From: Agrypnia vestita
Lineage: Eukaryota > Arthropoda > Insecta > Trichoptera > Phryganeidae
Direction of reading: 5' to 3'
Assembly (NCBI GenBank): GCA_016648135.1
Contig: JADDOH010014665.1
Coordinates: 1-64,000 of the forward strand
Length of the DNA stretch: 64,000 nt
Numbering within the stretch: position 1 is the stretch's first letter; each line of letters begins with the position of its first letter. Positions 54,101 to 64,000 of this stretch are shown here, one piece after another. A model generated the notes under the pieces. It did no database searches and was not told where the DNA came from. It worked only from the letters and a program-made list of their open reading frames with translations. The translations under genes were made by a program, and so were the position numbers.

Positions 54101-54887
54101 GAGTCTTATGATTGTGCGCTAAAATATTTGTTGATATTTTGGTAAAGCGAAGACGGTCCAGCAAGGCAATCCAATCACAGATGCCGAAACCAGCAAAAAA
54201 AGACGTCAACACAATTCTATGCTTACCGAATTATGGTCCCGAGCGAAGCCGGGCTATTTCAGTTTGAGAATATTCTCTATTAGAGCAATATTTTATGTTC
54301 GTTTGACCGGTACTGAAAATTGAAATTCCAGTGTACCGTGATAACTGACATAAATCGAATTTAATGTCGTCCTCAGGGTGGCGGGATTTGTGTTCATGAA
54401 GTGATAAAATGCGAACTGGTCCTAAAGTCTTCCAGACCGTCCTGTAGGATCAAATTACCTACCACATTTGACTGATGGTAGTTAAACTAGCCACACGAAC
54501 ACAATGCCAAGGTACAGGACACACATAAAACATTTCACATGAAACGCGCAATCGTGTTTATTCGCAGCCATCAAAGTTTAGACTTAAACATTACGTTTAT
54601 TGCAATACTAATAAACCAATGAAGGCTTTGGAGTAGCAACGTTCTGCCATATTTTATAAGCGCTTTATTTTCACATTTAATTTCTCTTTTATAAAATGCT
54701 CAGGTATTGGTTACAGTCAGATTAGAAAATTTCGATTTTACAATGAAAAATAACCCAGATTTTCTAAATAAACAAAATTTGTATTTACAGTGGGTATTTA
54801 TAACTAAAAAAAACACTATATATTGTGCAAAGATTTTTTAATACAAAAAAACACGTACTCGGAATACATGTCTAATATATAAATAAT
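54101..54887. other. intergenic DNA, partly GC-balanced
   Basis: CCCGAGCGAAGCCGGGC near 54,238 is a hairpin-like word often seen at repeat ends. 54,340-54,500 is GC-balanced but without a gene. Confidence 0.4.
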
Positions 54888-55315
54888 TATCTGTTCATAC
54901 CCGGCGAAAACGGGTTAAGGATTAAGTTTAAAATAAATTTGTGAGTGTAAACAAAGTTTCGAATCCAACAGTATAGATTTGCATCGAAAATATATCAGGG
55001 GAAGAGGATAGGGTAAAAGAATAGAAGGGGAAATGTCACCAGTGTTAACGAGTCCTAAAGAATAATTTTGCAAATTTTTAGTCCAATCAGTCGAACGGTA
55101 CAGATTTTCATGAAAAATATATCAGGGTAGGGGAAGGGGTGGGAGAATAGGGGGGAAATGATAAGTTTGCAAAATTTGAATAGACTCGGACAAACGGTGT
55201 GCATTTGTATAGAGTACAGGCAGACAGACATTGAGTTTTATAGGTATAGATTTGCGAGGCTCAAACACACGATTATCGGATTTCTAGACAAGCGGCTTAG
55301 CGCTTGGACCAACTA
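54888..55315 (-). repeat. interspersed repeat with tRNA-like head and internal degenerate duplication
   Basis: Minus strand: the head at 55,310-55,255 has TTGGTCCAAGCGCTAAGCC (A-box-like) and GTGTTTGAGCC (B-box-like). The body contains two diverged copies of the same ~125-bp segment: 54,968-55,093 (CAGTATAGATTTGCATCGAA...AAAATATATCAGGGG) and 55,095-55,195 (CGGTACAGATTTTCATGAAA...AAATATATCAGGG). It ends near CCCGGCGAAAACGGG. Non-coding. Confidence 0.45.
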
Positions 55316-58161
55316 GAAAGTCGCTGTTCTAATGGTAGAAAATCGTTGCGCGTATACGAGAATAATGACATAAAGTTATTATGCAATAGAAGAATGTCAT
55401 TAGAATGGATAAAAATTACCTTATATTGTACAGATTGTACAAAATTATAAAATGAAATGTTTTCTATTTTGAAACTGTCAACAATTACAACAAGAGATAA
55501 ATTAGTTTTGTAAAATCTGAAATCCTACAAATTAACCGAAAACAAACAAATAAACAAACCCTCTCACTCTCCCTGCCTCTCATATTCTTGACCTTTTATG
55601 GTAGGCACCGTAGTGCAAGTTAGCCTTCGGTCAGATTAATATACATATGACGAATATTTTGTGAAGGTGTTAATGTATGAATACTGCTATGTGGTGTGTA
55701 GTTTTATTTACATGCTGGTGTAGTGTTGTCCTAGCGAAGAGAGGGGTACATCTCAAAACCGGTAGACAAAAAATCTCAGTGGTTACAAATTAACATAATT
55801 ATTTTTTTTGTTAACTGAAGACAATTCTATTTAGAAAAAAATTTGGAGGAAATTTTTTGATAATGTTTTATAAGCAGATGAATACTTTAACCAATTGCTT
55901 CAATGACAATTTAAAAACTTTTTAAATTGAATAAAATATTATTCCTACGTCAACGTTTCTACGTAAGATGCAGGCAATAAGAATACTATATTTATTACTC
56001 TATTAATCATATTGTCAATTCAAAATATTGACTGTTGATTTCAAGAGATATAATTTATATTATGAATTAATGGGTTTCAAAAAATGGTATGGAATCATCA
56101 AGTAAATGGAACTGCGAAATTGATATGACATGAATAATTATCATTTTTTATTATTATTTATTTATCTTGATCTTGATATACGGGTAGGAAAAGGAGCCAC
56201 TTATCTCACTAGAAAGAAACTGTGCCGAGATGAGCAGCTTATAATATAGTGAGAACAGAATAATATAATAATACAAAATAATAATTATTAACTTTATTCC
56301 AGTAGGTATGTAGGGAGGTTAGTGCAGTCCCACACATTCCATTTATTAAATAATGATACAAATATAATATTAATATAAAACAAAGTCCTGTAAAACTCCT
56401 GTAAAAAATATGTAACGATATGTTTCTATGACTTTTCTTAATGTTAATATTAATACTATACTTGTTTTCTTGTTTTTTTTCTTCTCTTTTAATACTGATG
56501 GTTTTCTCCTCTATTTTTTACGATTTTCTTATTTCTCTTTTATTTTAAATAACATTTTAATGTATGTACCTACTTTTATACGAAATGTGTGGGATTGCAC
56601 GAACCTCCTCCACATTCTAGAATAAAGTTATAATTATTTATTTATAAAATTATTCAATTAATTGAGGAGATAAATAAAAAAAATGTAAAGTAAAAATAGT
56701 AGATATTATTAAATGTAAAATTAAAAAGATTATATATATAGAATCATATGTATGGATAGTAACAACATGTTGATATTATTGAATACCAAAGCATGAGCAC
56801 AATAAAAATATAGGTATTTACAAAATTATTTTGATGTTCGCGTTATATTAAATAATGAAAGAAGTGCAGTTTAATGAGCAATAAATTAATAATGACGTGT
56901 TTTCAGCAGTTGGGAATTTGTGCAAATGCAGATGACATTGCCAATGGCTTTAAAACCTGGAAGGCTTTGACTTTACAACTAAAAGTTGTCCCAAGGAGAT
57001 TCTTTATTCAATTTCGAAGAATCCAATGGAGACATCCAATAGATAGTATATAGTAAGATATAATATAGAGCATGCAAATATCATTTTACCTGAAATTACT
57101 CGAAAATTTAATTATTTTACTAAATAAATGAAAAAATTAATCGTCAAAAAGTAGGGTAACACTGATATATCAATGCACAAAAGTAGTAGGTACCAGGCGT
57201 AGACTGAGATGCAATGGCACAGCTAAATTAGTAGTAAGATGCAATTGCCTTATTCTTGTTACACACTTTGTGTGACATAGAGGGTCTGAATTTTATGATT
57301 TAAATTAACAATACAGTGTAACAAGTATGAAAAATTATATCCACTGTGTTTGTGAAAATGCTAAAAATATTTGACATGACAATAGTTTTGAAATCACCCT
57401 GTGCTTAAAAGTGTTACATGTTATACCGCTAATAAAGTCGAGTAACCACTAAGATGGTAAATATCGCATGCCACTGCGAATCAAACAATTAGGTCGCATA
57501 CAATGTGATAATTTTATTTAAACTGAAAAATCTTTTCTTATGCTGTTAAAGAATTAAAGGTATATACTAGCGCTTAGCAAATAAGCGAAACAATGTTCCG
57601 TCATTTTTGATGGGTTACAGCTAGTATCTATATAAATAATAAAATTGCATCCTACCAATATCAAGACCCGCGTATTACACTGATAAATACTTAGACACGA
57701 TGTTGTTCCTCAATTCAAAATCAAATATAGATAGGTACTTTAGATAAATGCGGAGCTCATGAAGTTTCATGTGGAGATTTTAATAGTAAACACCATGATC
57801 AAACTTCTTTAAATCTCAACATAGACTAAGAGAGCACCGTTGTTGTATAACTAGTAATAACTTTTCTGAATTCGTGAATGACATCATGGATAATTATCAT
57901 TACTTTCATTCATTTACCGTTAAACTTCTCCGCCCCGTCACGCGTTAAGGTGAAAATATATTGAATAATTTTGTCTTTTTAAAATTTAAAAAAAATTGAA
58001 CTCTGGTGATAACTTGCTCAAAAATATATTTTTTTACATTATTTTATTTTTAATGAAACAATAATAGAACACTGGGTACAAAATACATAATGTACAAATA
58101 CAAATAAATAATTTATCTTATTATTTATTTCAAACTCAGCCCACTATCGAAATAACAAGTG
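55316..58161. other. AT-rich intergenic DNA
   Basis: No gene. 57,553-57,618 shares a short repeat with 51,649-51,712. The ORF 56,428-56,625 is Phe/Leu-rich low-complexity and not credible. Confidence 0.5.
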
Positions 58162-58227
58162 TCTTCAGTCTACTCTAGCAACATGCACACACTAGAGTCT
58201 GTGCTTTTTGCTAGAGTAGACTGAAGA
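58162..58227. repeat. hairpin with perfect 20-bp arms and 26-nt loop
   Basis: TCTTCAGTCTACTCTAGCAA at 58,162-58,181 is matched exactly in inverse at 58,208-58,227. Length and arm size are compatible with a small MITE or a precursor-microRNA-like hairpin; there is no evidence of expression. Confidence 0.65.
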
Positions 58228-58889
58228 GCAGTGCGATCACGTACAAATACGTAAAAAAGTAATAGGTAAAATGTCTCTGAGGTTTTAGGTTATTATCGAA
58301 AAAATGGATATTGTGTAGAAGTGGCTTGTAAAATGATGATGGGGTACCTGCAAGAATATCAGCATCAATTTTAGCGTTAGCGTTAGGTTACTTTCACCAA
58401 CCTTTCTCTTCGCCTTTCGATATTATCTTCACAACCACATTTATACCCTTAAGTCTACCTCATTTCTTCAGTACCTACTTAATTAATTATTTATATGTCC
58501 ATCTAATACAAAAAATACAGGTATATATTTAGGTAAAAAAATTAGGTATACCTATATATTACAAAAAAAAAAATAGATATATTTGAATGTAGTCAAATCA
58601 ATACTTCAACTGTCGAAGAGAGATCCTGAAACTCTCAAAACTTAAGTAATAAAACACAAAATGTACTTAAACCCATGCAGAAATATATAATTTGTTTTCC
58701 ATCCATTTTAATTATAATCACGAATAATCTCTTTAATTTTCACTCCCGATCCATAAATAATGTATACCGTACACGCACAAACTTGTAGGTAAATATATTT
58801 TAACGCGTTCCGTCAAAACGATCTATTCGAAATACAACCTTTCAGGACACCATATTCATGAATAATAATCAAATTTGTAAGAATATTGT
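58228..58889. other. AT-rich intergenic DNA
   Basis: Nothing recognised. Confidence 0.45.
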
Positions 58890-59110
58890 TTTCATACTCA
58901 GTCAGCAACAACATCTTTGCCGTATCTCTACCCCTGGAAGCCTTCGGGTTACCTCTGGAAAATAACGTAGCGACCCAGCCTTGAGGCTGTGCCTATATTT
59001 CCCGCAGGGCCGTGCCGGTCCGCTGAAGGGTCCGCCGGCGTCACATTTGCATTCAAATGAAGGGGAAGGGGGGCGGCCGTGCAACTCGGGACAGCTATTT
59101 AAAAAAATAA
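58890..59110. other. GC-rich island, no gene recognised
   Basis: CGCAGGGCCGTGCCGGTCCG and AGGGGAAGGGGGGCGGCC stand out in AT-rich DNA. Frames are open on both strands (minus 59,186-58,902, plus 58,981-59,193) without motifs. It could be a CpG-rich regulatory block or an exon. Confidence 0.3.
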
Positions 59111-60358
59111 AGAACGTCTTAGGAAAATTACGATCGTCAACAAGGGGATGCTTTTTGTCACGATTCGTTGACCTGTCAATGTTCATTTTTTAACTTCTCT
59201 TAAGATTTGTCTACATAACTACCTTATAAAAACATGTTTTATTAAAACGAAAACAAATTTTACTGTGAAGTTGCAATACAAAAACAGTTGGAAATAAAAA
59301 TATATGAATTTTTCTAAAGACATTTTATATTTATTCTGGCGTTGCAAAGTTTCTTGGGATACATTGCAATATAAAGTTGATAGCTATATTTAAGAATGAA
59401 ATAATGCATGTATCGTATATAAAAGACAACAAATATGTAGGGGAAAGGAACAACTGAATGAGTTAATAAAATTGAGTTTTGAATTAAGCATGCAGATTTG
59501 TTTTTGAGATACATATCTAACAAACAAAAATTAGATGAGTCTTATTTTTCCTAAATAAGCACAAATGACATGATTAATATTGCAGATATTATAAATTAAA
59601 GAATACATCTCCAGTGATTTTCATTTACTAGGAAAATTTTAATAAATTTCATGTGTTTGATTTATACTCCACCGCCACAATACCATGACAGTACTTATAA
59701 AAACGCCACATCACAATTATTTATTAGTTTCAAGCTATCTTTGTGTAATAATTTTAGCAAACTTAGTTCGTTGGATTTATAATCATTGTCTACTACACTT
59801 TTTTTATATATATATAAACACAAACATACATATAACGCGCAGCTCCTCAATACCCATTTTTATCAATAATAATTCGCTTAATATTCTATTTAAATATTAT
59901 TTTTATTTTTATTTTGCGAGATACATAATAAAAATATTTTGTATGTCACAAAATAAAAAGATTATTAATCGGTTATTAATAACCCTTATATATAATATTG
60001 ATGTAACAATAAAATGTTAAAACATTTTATTACTATTAGGGGAATAATAAATTACAGAATACACTTTTTATGGTTAAGACATTAGAAGCAATGTAGAAAA
60101 TAAAATGAAGAGTTTTTTTAAATTTACAAGATATTCCAGAAAAAATAGAATATTTTGTCTCGGATAGTCCAACACTGCCCAAATCACGTTTCACGAGATC
60201 AAACGTTCGCAGAATTAAACTTCTGCGCAACAATGGTCGTCTTGATCTTAATTAAATGACTAAAAAACCCAAATTTAATATTTATATTAGTTTGCGCTAA
60301 TGATTATTGAAATGTGGCTTAAAACTCTGAAACTGGCCTAAGCGGCTTTGTTATCGGA
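59111..60358. other. AT-rich intergenic DNA
   Basis: Nothing recognised. Confidence 0.5.
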
Positions 60359-60682
60359 TTACCCGGGCTTCCCCTTTTCCCCATGTTTACTCAGAGTCCC
60401 GAAAGTTTTCCCGAAAACGGCGGTGATAAGCCCAACATATGCTAAATTGACGGCATTATTAAACGAATGATCCACTCCAGGGTTTAAATTCAAATTTATT
60501 TTATTCCAGAAACCACGACTTTTTAAATTGGAATTCTTTATTTGAAAACCTCCGCGGGTAATTGAGTAACCGGACGAAGACATTTCCAAAACATATTTCT
60601 CTCGGGAGATGAAAATTGGTTTTCCGACTAAAATTTTCTCGCCGCGATTCTGTTGAAAAAAAATCGTGATTATTTTAAGCAT
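60359..60682 (-). other. GC-balanced island with a 107-codon frame, unidentified
   Basis: The minus frame starts MLKIITIFFQQNRGEK and ends KTFGTLSKHGEKGKPG. Composition is more balanced than usual here, but no domain is recognised and there is no splice or polyA evidence. It may be chance in a conserved non-coding block. Confidence 0.2.
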
Positions 60683-61544
60683 ATTGATATCGGCTTTAAT
60701 TTGTTTTTACAGTACAATATCATTGAACGATTTTCTAATTATATATATTTATCTTCATTCAATAGTAAATTCTTCATAATTATAGGACAATTTACTGTAT
60801 TTTTTACATTTGTATAATATGTTTACGTATTCCTGTAATTAAAAGTTAACACCATCCAAATACAAAACACCTATATTATAATTTCTCCAAAAACTATGCA
60901 TGTAATGCGTACCCTGCAAGTTTAAAAAAATAGCAATAAAATAACGAAATCGTACGATTTCGTTATTTTAAGCAGCCAAACGAGAGATGAACCAAAAGAT
61001 TTTTTGCAATAATATGTACATCTCGTCACGTCATTACGCGCTATATATCGAACGTTTTTCCGAAAATTTATTTTTTCGCTTAATATCTGATAATTTTAAT
61101 AAAAATATAGTAGTTCTATAGTAGTTATGAAAAAAGTACTTATTCATTTTTGCAATAGCAAGTCGCAGATTTAAAATATAATGGAAAATAAGCGTGGACA
61201 TATGTAGGAGTGTCAAATATAACAATATAAGGCCAACAACAATGTAGAAATGCTATTTGGCATCAAAAGGATCGTGATTGTCTTATTTAACCATGGAACC
61301 AATGATCTCTTTACTATTGCGGTAATTTTGTCCCGCATAACTTGTCAACAATAGCACCTTTCTAATTTTTTTATTATTTCATTTCTAATTTCATAACTAT
61401 TAAAAACTATTTTCCGTAACATATTTATATACTTTAATGTCATACTTGTACTGTTTATCAGAATCAATAATGATCCGTTGATAATTTATATATATGAGTA
61501 TTCGTATAAAAAATTAAAAATAAACATGACTTTTTCCTTTCCAT
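60683..61544. other. AT-rich intergenic DNA
   Basis: No gene; includes the palindrome at 60,937-60,970. Confidence 0.45.
60937..60970. repeat. perfect 34-nt palindrome
   Basis: TAAAATAACGAAATCGT is followed directly by its exact inverse, with TACGTA-like centre CGTACG. Function unknown. Confidence 0.75.
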
Positions 61545-61850
61545 TTTTCACCCGTTTATGGAACACTTTTTTCGTCTTCTAGAATATTTGCTCATCTGTG
61601 GAACACTTTATAACACTGATTCGCTTACTCCAAATATTCTGCAGGCAAGCTGATGCTCTGGTCTTAAATCGCTGGTTGACAATACTCGCACTCGATCACC
61701 CGCTCGCTGCCTGCCTCACTGTGTATGCTCTCGTCACGCTTCGGTGTAATTTATAACCGTTCAAGTTCTCGATCTTTCCGACGTATTTTAGCGCTGACTA
61801 GTTCCTGCATGACATAATGTGCAGTCCTTCTTGATTTTCAAAATCTTTTA
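61545..61850 (-). repeat. LTR-like block distantly related to family L
   Basis: Minus strand: ACGGTTATAAATTACACCG (TATA-like, about 61,762-61,744), GAGCATACACAGTGAGGC, and TTATAAAGTGTTCCACAGATGAG. The last is comparable with ATAATAAAGTGTTCATAGATGAG of the family L LTRs. GC-rich in the middle. Ends not determined. Confidence 0.4.
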
Positions 61851-62140
61851 ATTATATTTTGAAATGTTTAAACAGGATACCTACAACTTATCTCCAAGAT
61901 ATCATAGCGTGATGTAAAAATGGATTATCCTATCCCTCATTAACCCGGCGTGAATGAAGTGAGAAATTGTTTCACCGGCTGTGAGGTGGGTATGAGATAC
62001 CCGAAATTTGCTGCCGTATTTTTGATACTATAATTTTTTTTTTTTAAATAGAGATGGGAACACGGAATTCGTGTCACATCAATATTTTTACTATTTTCAA
62101 ATTAAGCTAAACGCTTGTGCTATGAAAGTAGGACTAACTT
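61851..62140. other. spacer
   Basis: Nothing recognised. Confidence 0.4.
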
Positions 62141-62215
62141 GCTTGTCTGGAGTGAGATTCGAACCTGCGTCCTTTGGATCACGAGGCGAGAGTCCTAACC
62201 ACAAGACCAACAAGC
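62141..62215 (-). mobile_element. tRNA-like sequence, probably a SINE head
   Basis: Minus strand: GCTTGTT at the start pairs with GACAAGC at the end (7-bp acceptor-like stem), A box TTGGTCTTGTGGTTAGGAC and B box GGTTCGAATCTC. Four extra bases separate the T-arm from the acceptor stem and the T-stem is poorly paired, so a functional tRNA is unlikely. No CCA or clear anticodon stem. Confidence 0.55.
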
Positions 62216-64000
62216 TACAATTGTGTATTAAGTATTTTTTTACTTGAGATATTAATAATCGTATCGGTTCCAGTGTGTGCTGACTGCCAAGAATAATTTT
62301 TTTAAACTTTTTGTTTAGTAATGTGTTAATTTAGTGGACATTCCATACTTTATGTAGATTTTTTCTAAATAAATGCTTTGATTTTGAAAAATACTGAGGT
62401 TTCAATTTGTTAGTTTGTAGGACTAATATTTAGTGACAGTATTACTGAAAAATAAGATTAGTAGTCTAGGTTTAAAAAACATGAGCTTTTCATATGATTC
62501 ATGTTAAAAAAAACATAACTTTAAATGGACAGACATTTATAATTTCTGGAAAATATATGAAAGTAACACACCATTGCTGATATATGAGTAGAATAGATAT
62601 AATAAACCCATTTATTATAGTTGAAAACAAATCTTAGTGATGAAATTATTTTAATCAAAGCGTAGCCCGTTTTGATCTACGAAGAGAAATATTTTCAAAC
62701 ATAATCTGTCTGTGAAAACTGGTTCGCGTAAAACTTAATTCTCGTCTCTCATTTTCATGAATTTAGATTTTAGTATAGTTTTCTTTGCTTTCTAAACCAC
62801 AGCACAGATTAAACCATTACCGTGGAAGACATGAGAAGTAACATACAGAGAATAATTAAAATCAAATCATTTTGAAACGATGTTCGGAGAAACCAATATT
62901 TTAATTTTGATAAAGATTTTAGTAAATTTCAGTCCGCATTTTGAAATATCTTAAACTTTGATCTTACACTGTGGAATGAGGTGATCCTGGGACGCACAAA
63001 GCGCACCTGCAATAAAAATATTAAATTAACTCCAGCGTAATCAGGTTGAGTGTGCAAAACCTGGTCTGCCATATAAATACACAAATTACATAAATAATAA
63101 AACATGTTAAGCAGATGAAAAAAATATTATTGAAAGAAAGAGAAAATAAAAAAATATCTAATGAAAAATGTATATTTATATACACCACTCAAAATGAGAT
63201 AATGAGGGTGGAGGCTTCGATTAAAGAGCAATATAATACTACAGAAAATCGCAATTGTACGCCGATAGTCATACTAGGTACTCGATATATCAGTGTACAT
63301 TTATTTCAGCTCAAGAGATACGCACCATTTGTACAAAATTTTTAAGGCATCTGTTTTTAGGTTCTTTCAAAAGCTTCATTTTTTAACTAAATTATAATCA
63401 TAGAGGAAGCTGCTTTGATCGTTTTTCAAAAGTGTAATGAGTAGGTACAGTCGAGATTTTTACATGCTCCTGTAGTCACATTTCCTTATCACGTCCATAT
63501 ATATATCTGATGCTCAATCGTGGATACACAATCTCATGATTAGATAAGTTATACATTTTAATATACATTAACGTATGTCCTTTTCGAAGAACAATAGATA
63601 AATAAGAGGGTCATTTTGTAGGTTCCCAAGTATTATATATTTTTATTAAATTTTCATTATGTTATTTACAATTTTTTTTGTATTTTCCTACAACTTTTAA
63701 TTAGCTGAGCTCGTATTAAATAACGGTGACAACAGTGGTCATGTATTTATACCTCTATCCAGACCAATGAGTTAGTCTTTTTTTCATATCACGAAAAATG
63801 TGTTTTTAAGTATAGATATTGACGTATTCTGTATGCGCAACTCTATTTTTTTGTTTGTAATACGTACAAAATAAGTGCCAAAAAAGAAGTTCTTCTAGTA
63901 GAGTAGAATCAAGATTCCTGCTATTTTGTTGTAATAACTGATATAACAAAAAAAATAGTTGAAATTTTATATTATCGCATAAGAGAGAAGTTTACGAAAA
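62216..64000. other. AT-rich intergenic DNA to the right edge
   Basis: No gene or repeat recognised; the ORF 63,115-63,345 is Lys/Glu/Ile-rich without a motif. Confidence 0.5.

Noticed and set aside
62141..62215. Functional tRNA gene
   Set aside because: The T-stem does not pair, four extra bases lie before the acceptor stem, and no clear anticodon arm exists.
63115..63345. ORF of 76 aa near the right edge
   Set aside because: Lys/Glu/Ile-rich AT-driven frame without motif or gene signals.

Overview
The window looks like intron-poor-in-signal or intergenic DNA from an insect-type (arthropod) nuclear genome. It is strongly AT-rich, has no operon-like gene packing, and holds no complete host gene that I can recognise. 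The order of insect cannot be told from sequence alone. Nearly all recognisable coding sequence belongs to transposable elements, most of them broken.

Layout. 1-1700: a minus-strand Bel/Pao-type gag running off the left edge, cut by one in-frame TGA, with leader/LTR-like DNA behind it. 3.2-4.3 kb: a short TIR repeat (called family A here) fused to a 350-bp tandem duplication. 5.0-5.4 kb: inverted repeat carrying hammerhead ribozyme motifs. 7.4-9.8 kb: a decayed piggyBac-like element with a fold-back MITE inside it. 10.4-11.7 kb: a LINE reverse transcriptase fossil whose frameshift falls in the catalytic YADD box. 13.2-14.1 kb: a solo LTR (called family L) followed by a second hammerhead inverted repeat. 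15.7 kb: a tRNA-derived SINE. 19-24.6 kb: several LINE 3' fragments, a Penelope-like (PLE) GIY-YIG endonuclease fossil and an octamer satellite. 25.8 kb: a decayed hammerhead. 27.8-28.5 kb: family L LTRs. 30.8-31.2 kb: a GC-balanced island with homeodomain/E-box-like sites. 33.7 kb: a possible terminal exon of a host gene on the minus strand. 35.7-36.3 kb: a LINE inside a LINE. 36,667-44,974: a nearly perfect 4,154-bp tandem duplication. 45.6-46.7 kb: two more hammerhead motifs and a piggyBac-type MITE. 49.1-50.4 kb: a mariner with perfect TIRs, TA target duplication and an open transposase. 52.7-55.3 kb: more family A copies, a tandem array packed with heat-shock-element modules, and another interspersed repeat. 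55.3-64 kb: AT-rich DNA with hairpins, an LTR-like block and a tRNA-like SINE head.

The most interesting signals are (1) the array at 53.68-54.10 kb, where a 34-nt block of alternating GAA/TTC modules with fixed spacing recurs in successive ~115-bp repeats; (2) hammerhead ribozyme motifs at five loci, matching the known association of minimal hammerheads with Penelope-like retroelements, together with a PLE GIY-YIG fossil in the same window; (3) the 4.15-kb tandem duplication with all noticed differences near one end; and (4) a short protein-like minus-strand exon at 33.7 kb. Everything rests on reading the sequence by eye; no searches or folding programs were run.
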